A DNA stretch of 10,326 nt from Mycobacteriaceae bacterium. Lineage in GTDB: Bacteria > Actinomycetota > Actinomycetes > Mycobacteriales > Mycobacteriaceae. Positions 1 to 5,350 of the stretch are shown here, in pieces. The notes below the pieces were generated by a model. The model was not told where the DNA came from. It did no database searches and saw nothing but the letters and a program-made list of their open reading frames with translations. Position numbers and translations under genes: made by a program. Position 1 is the stretch's first letter; each line of letters begins with the position of its first letter. The stretch is taken from the NCBI GenBank assembly GCA_013362555.1, contig JABFVX010000022.1, positions 1-10,326 of the forward strand, read 5' to 3'.

Positions 1-1
1 G

Positions 2-487
2 ATGAAACACGTCGACGGCATCGAGGCGACGCGGCGGCTGCACACGGCTCCGCTCTCGCCGCCGGTGCTCGTGCTGACCACCTTCGACGACGACGACCTG
101 ATCGCGAGCGCACTGCGGGCCGGAGCGTCGGGGTTCATCCTCAAGGACTCGCCTGCCGAAGAGCTCATCCGCGCCGTGCGCGCGGTCGCCCGCGGCAAAG
201 GCTGGCTCGACCCCGCAGTCACCGGCCGGGTCCTGTCGACGTACCGCCGCAGTTCCGCCGCGGGCCTCACCCGCCAACCCGGCCACGGCGGCCTCACCGC
301 CCGCGAGCTGGAGGTGCTCACCCTCATCGGCACCGGCCGCAGCAATGCCGAAATCGCTCGCGAACTGGGCATCTCCGAGGTCACCGTGAAGAGCCACATC
401 GGCCACGTCTTCACCAAGCTCGGACTGCGCGACCGCGCCGCCGCCATCGTCTACGCCTTCGACAACGGCATCGTCACCCCACGCTGA
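2..487 (+). CDS. NarL/LuxR-family response regulator, C-terminal part (5' end outside window)
   Basis: This is a two-component response regulator that binds DNA and controls transcription when phosphorylated by a partner histidine kinase. The visible 161 residues begin inside the receiver domain. The first Met belongs to the usual D-x-R-M-x-x-x-D-G-I-E-A-T motif, so it is internal, and the phospho-acceptor Asp lies left of the window. Conserved receiver residues still visible are the Thr of VLTTFD (26-27) and the Lys of ILKD (48). A linker at about 72-95 leads to a GerE/LuxR helix-turn-helix (about 96-158) with LTARELEVL and the recognition region NAEIARELGISEVTVKSHI. The receiver-plus-LuxR order and spacing are typical of the NarL subfamily. 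The cognate kinase is not in the window and is probably upstream. The target genes cannot be inferred. Confidence 0.93.
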   Translation: MKHVDGIEATRRLHTAPLSPPVLVLTTFDDDDLIASALRAGASGFILKDSPAEELIRAVRAVARGKGWLDPAVTGRVLSTYRRSSAAGLTRQPGHGGLTARELEVLTLIGTGRSNAEIARELGISEVTVKSHIGHVFTKLGLRDRAAAIVYAFDNGIVTPR

Positions 488-498
488 CCGACCGTTCC

Positions 499-517
499 CG
501 AGGGCGTTCCGCGCTCG
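499..517 (+). terminator. possible weak hairpin terminator after the response regulator
   Basis: The arms CGAG and CTCG, then GCG and CGC, surround a TTC loop with one G-G mismatch. The hairpin begins 12 nt after the regulator stop codon. No T-tract follows, as is common in actinomycetes, and the stem is short, so this is only a candidate. Confidence 0.25.
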
Positions 518-587
518 ATCAGCGTGATTGGAGGACGCCTTCACGATGTTCTCCCACTACTGGCGGGTCACATGCACGCCGTACCGC

Positions 588-593
588 TACAGT
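588..593 (+). promoter_or_regulatory. candidate -10 box (TACAGT) for a leaderless transcript of the small membrane protein
   Basis: TACAGT fits the TAnnnT -10 pattern of actinobacterial housekeeping sigma factors. It ends 7 nt before the ATG at 601, which puts the expected transcription start on or beside the A of that ATG. No Shine-Dalgarno sequence is seen at a usable distance, which agrees with leaderless translation. The -35 is poor: GGGTCA at 565-570, 17-nt spacing, 3 of 6 matches. Confidence 0.4.
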
Positions 594-600
594 GTGCGAC

Positions 601-792
601 ATGCGCGATCGAGAACCCGACAGCTCCGCTCAGTACCCCAACACCGCCAATACCGCCCAGTTCCAGGCCTTCGTCGAAAAGGGCGTCGTGGAACCGCCTG
701 CCGCGTCGCGACTGTCGACCACGACGCTGGCGCTGATCGTCGCCGTCGCCCTGCTGGTCCTGATCGCCGTCGTCGCCCTGGTCCTGTTCTAG
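601..792 (+). CDS. small tail-anchored membrane protein, hypothetical (63 aa)
   Basis: I do not recognise a family. The product has a polar, Asn/Gln/Ser/Thr-rich N-terminal part of about 40 residues with a short charged start (MRDREPD). One very hydrophobic segment (about 43-63, rich in Leu, Val, Ala and Ile) runs to the last residue, Phe. A single C-terminal membrane segment with nothing behind it suggests a tail-anchored protein with its N-terminus in the cytoplasm. A GTG at 592 in the same frame would add three residues, but it falls inside the likely -10 box, so the ATG at 601 is preferred. The stop lies 12 nt from the stop of the convergent cold-shock gene. Function unknown. The clean hydrophobic tail, in the right frame and with codon bias like its neighbours, argues that it is real. 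Confidence 0.6.
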   Translation: MRDREPDSSAQYPNTANTAQFQAFVEKGVVEPPAASRLSTTTLALIVAVALLVLIAVVALVLF

Positions 793-804
793 GTCGGGCG
801 GCGG

Positions 805-1248
805 CTAGCCGATCCAGCCGTGCGTGGCGGCCAGGCGCTCCAGAGTGTCGCGGATGGCGCGGATCTCGGCGCCGGTGACCGAGGGAGCCGAGGCCAGGAT
901 GGCCTCGGTGACCTCGCGCCGGAAATCGTTCGCGGTCAGCACGTCCGACATGAGATCGTCGACCGGCTCGGCCGCAGGAGCGACCTCCAGGTGGACCGGC
1001 AGCGGGCGCGGCTCTTCGGCGCGGAGCTCGCCGCGGCCGGGAATCCGCACGTGGGAGGCCTTGAAGCCGCGCTCGCTCTTCTCCGCCTCGAACTCCACCA
1101 CGACACCCGGCGCCAACAGCTGCTTGTCGAATTCGATATCGTTCACGTGCAGGAAGACATCTTCGCCGCCGCTGTCCGGGGACACGAAGCCGTAGCCGCG
1201 CACCTCGTCGAACTTCAACACCCGCCCCGTCAACGTCATGCCGGCCAT
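805..1248 (-). CDS. cold-shock-domain protein with C-terminal extension (147 aa)
   Basis: This is an RNA- and single-strand-DNA-binding protein of the CspA-like OB-fold class, expected in the cytoplasm as an RNA chaperone. The cold-shock domain spans about residues 4-70, with an RNP1-like segment RGYGFV (17-22) and an RNP2-like VFLHV (31-35). At 147 residues it is about twice the length of a minimal cold-shock protein. A Pro/Glu-rich linker (about 71-95) leads to a probably helical tail (about 98-145, with TANDFRREVTEAIL and EIRAIRDTLERL). The ATG at 1248 was chosen because AGGGG lies 4 nt upstream. The ATG at 1239 (MTLTGRV) also has AGGGG, at a longer 13-nt spacing, and would remove only three residues. 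The frame stays open to 1371, but those residues look like non-coding translation. The gene diverges from the GGDEF gene and converges on the small membrane protein gene. Confidence 0.88.
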   Translation of the reverse strand: MAGMTLTGRVLKFDEVRGYGFVSPDSGGEDVFLHVNDIEFDKQLLAPGVVVEFEAEKSERGFKASHVRIPGRGELRAEEPRPLPVHLEVAPAAEPVDDLMSDVLTANDFRREVTEAILASAPSVTGAEIRAIRDTLERLAATHGWIG

Positions 1249-1252
1249 ACCG

Positions 1253-1257
1253 CCCCT
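1253..1257 (-). promoter_or_regulatory. ribosome binding site of the cold-shock gene
   Basis: AGGGG on the minus strand lies 4 nt before the ATG at 1248 and 13 nt before the ATG at 1239. It favours the upstream of the two starts, although the short spacing leaves some doubt. Confidence 0.5.
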
Positions 1258-1311
1258 ACTCCGTCCGCCATCCCTAGCACTCATCCCGTAGCACTGCATC
1301 CGGCTCGCCAC

Positions 1312-1348
1312 CGGATTGCGTGATTCTATCGCACAGCACCGCAATCCG
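1312..1348. promoter_or_regulatory. 9-bp perfect inverted repeat around the cold-shock promoter
   Basis: The arms CGGATTGCG (1312-1320) and CGCAATCCG (1340-1348) are perfect complements separated by 19 nt that hold the TAGAAT box. The arm centres are 28 bp apart. The right arm also takes part in a smaller repeat, CCGCAA (1339-1344) with TTGCGG (1349-1354), so two mutually exclusive pairings exist. The geometry suits a dimeric repressor site or a looping site. If transcription starts further upstream, it would instead be an RNA switch. No known operator is recognised. Confidence 0.45.
1323..1328 (-). promoter_or_regulatory. -10 box (TAGAAT) of the cold-shock gene
   Basis: TAGAAT on the minus strand differs from TATAAT by one base and stands out in this GC-rich sequence. 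It predicts a start near 1316 and a 5' leader of about 68 nt before the ATG at 1248. No good -35 is present at 16-18 nt (CAACGG at 17 nt). An inverted repeat brackets this box, so the promoter may be regulated. Confidence 0.45.
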
Positions 1349-1396
1349 TTGCGGCACAGCGCTACGCGCACCCTCCCCAGCCATGGCGGGTAATCG

Positions 1397-1414
1397 TGTC
1401 ACCCGTGAGTGACA
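1397..1414. promoter_or_regulatory. operator-like palindrome TGTCAC-N6-GTGACA
   Basis: Perfect 6-bp arms are separated by 6 nt, with a nested TCAC-CC-GTGA (1399-1408). The site also reads as GTCAC-N6-GTGAC, two GTNAC units 11 bp apart. That resembles my recollection of MtrA-type direct repeats, but the match is too short to name the regulator. It lies about 95 nt upstream of the preferred GGDEF start and about 70 nt upstream of the TAGAAT box of the divergent gene, so it could serve either one. A possible -10 for the GGDEF gene is TAAGTT at 1444-1449, with no clear -35. Confidence 0.4.
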
Positions 1415-1495
1415 AGATGCTAGCCACGGCAGGGGGCGACAGGTAAGTTAGGGCAAAGAACTTTCGCGGCGGGGATGTGGTCCGCGGTCGGATGC

Positions 1496-1500
1496 AGGGG
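1496..1500 (+). promoter_or_regulatory. ribosome binding site that decides the GGDEF start
   Basis: AGGGG lies 9 nt before the GTG at 1510. The alternative starts have no usable site: the GTG at 1477 has a G-run only one or two bases away, and the ATG at 1492 is preceded by a sequence that fits poorly. Confidence 0.5.
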
Positions 1501-1509
1501 CGACACACA

Positions 1510-2787
1510 GTGATCGATGCGGATGAAGCGTCAGCGCTGGCGCAGCAGTGGTGGGAAGCGCTGGCGGACACGAGATTTGTACCCACCGTGGGGGAACACC
1601 GGGTCCGCGTGCTGACCATGCTGGTACAGCGCCTGGCCATCGCGCTCGACGACGACCCGTTCGACGCGGAGGTCGGCGCCGCCGTGGGGCGCGCCGTGGC
1701 GGCGTATTTCACGCTGCCGTCGGTGGCCACCCGATCGGCGCGGGTGCTCGCACTGCTGCCGGACAAGCTGCACGGCCGCTCCGAGCGCGAATACCGCATC
1801 CGGCTGGCCGAGCTGCTCGGCACCTTCGGCGACGGATGCGCGGCCACGCTGCAACAGCGGGCGGACGCGCTGCGTGACAGCGAAATCTGGTTCCGGGTAG
1901 TGTTCGACAACGCTCCGGTGGCCATCGCGGTGTCCGACACCGTCGGACGCATCCTCGTCGCCAACACCGCGCTCGCCGTCATGCTCGGCGTGCCGGAGGA
2001 CCACATCCGCGGCGCCCGCGTCGACGATTTCGTGCACCCGGACGACCGGGCCGACCTGCAGGCCCGCATCCGCCACCAGCTCGTCGTCCCCGGGCACGGC
2101 AGCTTGCGCCAGGAAGTCCGGTTCCAGACCGACCACGGTCCGGACCGCTGGGGCTCGCTCGCGGTCACCTTCGTCGCGGGCGGCGACGGCCAGCACGACT
2201 ACCTGCTGACGGTCGGCGAGGACATCACCGAGCGCCACCGGTTGCAGCTGGAGCTGCACCACCAGGCCCGACACGACCCGCTCACCGGCCTGCCGAACCG
2301 GCTGTCCCTGCGGGAGACCCTGGCAGACCTGGCGGCCGAGGCGGGTCCGCAGGACCGAGTCGGCCTGTGTTTCCTGGATCTCGACGACTTCAAGGTCGTG
2401 AACGACCGCTACGGACACGGCGTCGGCGACCGGCTGCTGGCCGCGGTCGCCGCCCGGCTGGCCGGCGCGCACGTCGGCGGTTTGCTGACCCGTCTCGGCG
2501 GCGACGAGTTCGTTGCCGTTATCCCGGCACCCACGACCGACGACGACACGATCGCAGTTGCGGAGAATCTGCTGCGCGCACTCGCCGCGCCGTTTACCAT
2601 CGACGGGCACCGGCTGCGGATCTCGGCCAGCGTCGGGGTCAGTGCCCCGCGAGTCGCCGGCGCCGAGCCCGCGCACCTGATCGACGTCGCGGACCGCGGT
2701 ATGTACCGGGCCAAATCCGCGCAACCGGGCACCTGGGCACTGGCGCACCACCCTCCGCACACCCGCAACGAGAGTTCCCGTCCATGA
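1510..2787 (+). CDS. PAS-GGDEF diguanylate cyclase
   Basis: This enzyme is expected to make the second messenger cyclic di-GMP from two GTP. Numbered from the GTG start, residues 1-120 form a helical region (WWEALADTRFVPTVG and onward) like that in front of many actinobacterial PAS-GGDEF-EAL proteins. A PAS/PAC sensor domain (about 124-241) contains FDNAPVAIAV and ends in VGEDITERH. The GGDEF domain (about 251-407) has DPLTGLPNR, the metal Asp in FLDLDDFK (290), Asn 298, Asp 307, the signature GGDEF at 330-334 and ASVGVS, so it looks catalytically intact. The product-inhibition I-site is absent, because the two RxxD positions before GGDEF hold His and Gly. There is no EAL domain and no membrane segment. 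The in-frame ATG at 1492 and GTG at 1477 are possible longer starts. The stop overlaps the start of the methyltransferase gene (ATGA). Confidence 0.92.
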   Translation: MIDADEASALAQQWWEALADTRFVPTVGEHRVRVLTMLVQRLAIALDDDPFDAEVGAAVGRAVAAYFTLPSVATRSARVLALLPDKLHGRSEREYRIRLAELLGTFGDGCAATLQQRADALRDSEIWFRVVFDNAPVAIAVSDTVGRILVANTALAVMLGVPEDHIRGARVDDFVHPDDRADLQARIRHQLVVPGHGSLRQEVRFQTDHGPDRWGSLAVTFVAGGDGQHDYLLTVGEDITERHRLQLELHHQARHDPLTGLPNRLSLRETLADLAAEAGPQDRVGLCFLDLDDFKVVNDRYGHGVGDRLLAAVAARLAGAHVGGLLTRLGGDEFVAVIPAPTTDDDTIAVAENLLRALAAPFTIDGHRLRISASVGVSAPRVAGAEPAHLIDVADRGMYRAKSAQPGTWALAHHPPHTRNESSRP

Positions 2788-3587
2788 CGCATCCCGACTG
2801 GCTGCCGCCCACCGTCGACCCGACGGTGCCGAGCGCCGCTCGGATCTACGACTACTGCGTCGGCGGCCTGCACAACTTCGAAGTCGACCGCGACATGGTG
2901 CGGGCGGCGTCGCAGCGCTGGCCCGAACTGCCCGCGATCATGCGGTCGAACCGCGCCTTCCTGCGCCGGGCGGTGGACTATCTCGCCGCGGCGGGGGTGC
3001 GCCAGTTCCTCGACATCGGCTCCGGCATTCCCACCGCGGGCAACGTCCACGAGGTCGCCCAGCGCCACAACCCCGACGCGCGCGTGGTCTACGTCGACAT
3101 CGACCCGGTGGCGGTGGCCATGAGCGGCGCGCTGCTCGCCGACAACCGCTCGGCCCGGGTGGTGCAGGGCGACTTCACCGACATCGACGCGGTCCTGACC
3201 CACCCCGACGTCCGCGCGCTGCTCGACTTCGACGAACCGGTCGCGGTGCTCATGGTCGCCCTGCTGCATTTCGTCCCGGACAGCGCCGAGCCCGGCACGG
3301 CGATCGGGCGGATCCGCGACGTGCTGAGCCCGGGCAGCTACCTGGCCCTGTCGCACTTCAGCAGCGACGGCCCGCCGGAAGACGTCGCCGACGTGGTCGC
3401 GATGTCCCGGGCGACCCCGACCCCGCTGCACCTGCGCCCGGGCGCACGGATCGCCTCGTTCTTCGACGGTTTCACCCTCGTGGAGCCCGGCCTGGTCGAG
3501 TTGGACACCTGGCGTCCCGACGGCGACCGTTCCCGGACGGCCAACGGCCGCTTCCACGACTACGCGGGCGTGGCAACGCTGTCCTGA
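2784..3587 (+). CDS. SAM-dependent methyltransferase, PF04672 (Methyltransf_19, former DUF574) type
   Basis: This is a class I methyltransferase-fold protein of 267 residues, a family abundant in Streptomyces, Nocardia and relatives and mostly of unknown substrate. The family N-terminal motif is present (PSAARIYDYCVGGLHNFEVD, from residue 16). SAM-binding motif I is FLDIGSGIPT (75-84), the acidic ribose-binding strand is VVYVDIDPV (Asp 105, Asp 107), the adenine-side motif is GDFTD (129-133), and motif IV-like sequence is ALLHFVPD (159-166). The length is normal for the family and no key motif is broken. The ATG shares the ATGA overlap with the cyclase stop, and only a weak GAGAG lies upstream, so it is probably translated by reinitiation after the cyclase. 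The stop sits at the edge of the bidirectional terminator. What it methylates cannot be read from the sequence. Confidence 0.9.
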   Translation: MTHPDWLPPTVDPTVPSAARIYDYCVGGLHNFEVDRDMVRAASQRWPELPAIMRSNRAFLRRAVDYLAAAGVRQFLDIGSGIPTAGNVHEVAQRHNPDARVVYVDIDPVAVAMSGALLADNRSARVVQGDFTDIDAVLTHPDVRALLDFDEPVAVLMVALLHFVPDSAEPGTAIGRIRDVLSPGSYLALSHFSSDGPPEDVADVVAMSRATPTPLHLRPGARIASFFDGFTLVEPGLVELDTWRPDGDRSRTANGRFHDYAGVATLS

Positions 3588-3642
3588 CCTCCAGAATGAC
3601 CCAGGACGTGCATCCAACGCACTTCACGGGTCATTCTGGAGG
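3588..3642. terminator. bidirectional terminator between convergent genes
   Basis: The arms CCTCCAGAATGACCC (3588-3602) and GGGTCATTCTGGAGG (3628-3642) pair perfectly over 15 bp around a 25-nt loop. The loop holds a smaller possible stem, GTGC (3608-3611) with GCAC (3619-3622). The repeat begins immediately after the methyltransferase stop and ends 2 nt before the ABC-F stop, so it fills the whole gap between two converging genes. No T-tract is present, which is usual for high-GC actinobacterial hairpins. Confidence 0.8.
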
Positions 3643-3644
3643 GT

Positions 3645-5276
3645 TCAGGCGAGTTCGATGAGTTCGCGGTACTCGTCGGACCAGTGGTCTTCGGTGCCGT
3701 CGGGGAGCAGGATCACTCGCTCGGGGTTGAGGGCCTCGGCGGCGCCCGGGTCGTGGGTCACCAGGACGACCGCGCCCGCGTAGCTGCGCAGCGCGTCGAG
3801 CACCTGCTCGCGCGAGACGGGATCGAGGTTGTTGGTCGGCTCGTCGAGCAGTAGCACGTTGGCGGCCGACGACACCAGCCCGGCCAGGGCGAGGCGGGTC
3901 TTCTCACCGCCGGACAGCGTGCCCGCGGGCTGGTCCAGCTGTGGCCCGGTGAACATGAACGCCCCGAGCAGGCCGCGCAGGTCCTGCTCGCCCGCATCCG
4001 GCGACATGAACCGGATGTTCTCCCACACTGTCGCCGCGTCGTCGAGGGTGTCGTGCTCCTGCGCGAAGTAGCCGACCTTCAGGCCGCGGCCCGGCTCCAG
4101 GCCTCCGGAAGTCGGTTGTTCCACGCCCGCAAGCAGTTTCAGCAGCGTCGTCTTGCCCGCGCCGTTCAGGCCGAGGACCACCACCCGGCTGCCCTTGTCG
4201 ATGGCGAAGTCGATGCCGGTGAAGATCTCCAGCGAGCCGTAGAGCTTGGTGAGGCTCTTCACCATCAGCGGCGTCCTGCTGCACGCCGCGGGCTCCGGGA
4301 ACTTGATGCGCGCCACCTTGTCGGCCACGCGCACGTCGTCGAGTTCGGACATCAGCCGCTCGGCGCGCTTGACCATCTGGTGCGCGGCCGCGGCTTTGGT
4401 GGCCTTGGCGCCGAGCTTGGCGGCCTGGGCCTTGAGCGCGCTCGCCTTCTTCTCGGCGTTCGCGCGCTCGCGCACCCGGCGCTGCTCGTCGGTGGCACGG
4501 GCGTCCAGGTACTTCTTCCAGCCCATGTTGTAGACGTCGACCTCGGAGCGCACGGCGTCCAGGAACCAGACCTTGTTCACCACGTCGGCCAGCAGGTCCA
4601 CGTCGTGGCTGATCACGATGAGGCCGCCGTCGTGGCTCTGGAGGAAACCGCGCAGCCACGTGATCGAGTCCGCGTCCAGGTGGTTGGTCGGCTCGTCGAG
4701 CAGCAGCGTCGTGCCCGACTTTCCGCCGGAACCGTCGGAAGCCGAGAACAGGATGCGGGCCAGCTCGATGCGGCGGCGCTGACCGCCCGAGAGCGTGCGC
4801 AGGGGCTGCCCCAGCACCCGGTCGGGCAGACCGAGGCTGTTGCTGATCCGGGCGGCCTCGCTCTCGGCCACGTAACCGCCCAGGGCCGCGAACCGCTCCT
4901 CCAGCCTGCCGTACGTGCGCACGGCACGGTCGCGCTCGGCCTCGTCGGCGAGCTCCGCCATCAGGATCTGCTGCTTCTCCATGTCCCGGACCAGCGCATC
5001 CAGCCCGCGGGCCGACAGCACCCGGTCCCTGGCCAGCACGTCCAGGTTCCCCTCCCGCGGGTCCTGCGGCAGATACCCGATGTCCCCGGTGCGGCTCACG
5101 TCGCCCGCGTACGGCTCCCCCGCTCCAGCGAGGATCCGCAGCGTCGTCGTCTTCCCCGCGCCGTTGCGTCCGACCAGCCCGATCCGATCCCCGGCCTGCA
5201 CCCGCATCGCCGCCCCCTCGAAAGAGAGCAGCGTGCGCACGCCGGCACGAACTTCCAAATCGGTTGCGGTGATCAC
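3645..5276 (-). CDS. ABC-F family ATPase (ribosome-associated, two NBDs), Rv1473-like
   Basis: This is a cytoplasmic protein of 543 residues with two ATP-binding domains and no membrane segment, the plan of ABC-F translation factors and antibiotic-resistance proteins. NBD1 has Walker A GRNGAGKT (36-43), signature LSGGQ (162-166), Walker B LLLDEPTNHLD (191-201) and SHD (223-225). A charged helical linker (about 258-325, rich in Lys, Arg and Ala) is the P-site tRNA-interaction region of the family. NBD2 has GLNGAGKT (369-376), LSGGE (454-458), LLLDEPTNNLD (475-485) and THD (507-509). Both catalytic Glu residues are intact. A short Gly/Ser-rich insert (about 180-189) precedes Walker B1. The N-terminus (MITATDLEVRAG) and length match my recollection of mycobacterial Rv1473, which has been linked to macrolide tolerance. 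Whether this copy gives resistance is unknown. The GTG start has GAGGAG 5 nt upstream. A lone TATCCT (5328-5323) is a weak -10 candidate. Confidence 0.93.
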   Translation of the reverse strand: MITATDLEVRAGVRTLLSFEGAAMRVQAGDRIGLVGRNGAGKTTTLRILAGAGEPYAGDVSRTGDIGYLPQDPREGNLDVLARDRVLSARGLDALVRDMEKQQILMAELADEAERDRAVRTYGRLEERFAALGGYVAESEAARISNSLGLPDRVLGQPLRTLSGGQRRRIELARILFSASDGSGGKSGTTLLLDEPTNHLDADSITWLRGFLQSHDGGLIVISHDVDLLADVVNKVWFLDAVRSEVDVYNMGWKKYLDARATDEQRRVRERANAEKKASALKAQAAKLGAKATKAAAAHQMVKRAERLMSELDDVRVADKVARIKFPEPAACSRTPLMVKSLTKLYGSLEIFTGIDFAIDKGSRVVVLGLNGAGKTTLLKLLAGVEQPTSGGLEPGRGLKVGYFAQEHDTLDDAATVWENIRFMSPDAGEQDLRGLLGAFMFTGPQLDQPAGTLSGGEKTRLALAGLVSSAANVLLLDEPTNNLDPVSREQVLDALRSYAGAVVLVTHDPGAAEALNPERVILLPDGTEDHWSDEYRELIELA

Positions 5277-5281
5277 CGGGG

Positions 5282-5287
5282 CTCCTC
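5282..5287 (-). promoter_or_regulatory. ribosome binding site of the ABC-F gene
   Basis: GAGGAG lies 5 nt before the GTG at 5276. It fixes this GTG as the start. Confidence 0.75.
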
Positions 5288-5350
5288 AAACCTGACTACA
5301 GCCAGCCTGACACGAAACTCCCAGGATACCCTGTGTTCCACCGCACTCGG

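Noticed and set aside
802..811. 10-bp palindrome CGGCTAGCCG over the cold-shock stop codon
   Set aside because: It has no loop, so it cannot form a useful hairpin terminator, and short GC palindromes are expected by chance here.
528..878. An open frame with GGAGG (530-534) 11 nt before an ATG at 546, which would encode an Arg-rich product
   Set aside because: The product is Arg/Pro-rich with no domain pattern, and it overlaps both the small membrane protein gene and the end of the cold-shock gene. It looks like a shifted-frame translation of GC-rich coding DNA.
1249..1371. In-frame upstream extension of the cold-shock protein to a GTG at 1371
   Set aside because: The extra residues are Cys/Arg-rich and unlike the family. 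They run through the TAGAAT promoter box and the inverted repeat, and the ribosome site lies next to the ATG at 1248.
1447..4071. Long open frames antisense to the GGDEF, methyltransferase and ABC-F genes
   Set aside because: They mirror real genes with clear domains, and their products show no motifs. High GC keeps antisense frames open.
5321..5332. CAGG-ATAC-CCTG hairpin as a terminator after the importer operon
   Set aside because: A four-base-pair stem is too weak to call.
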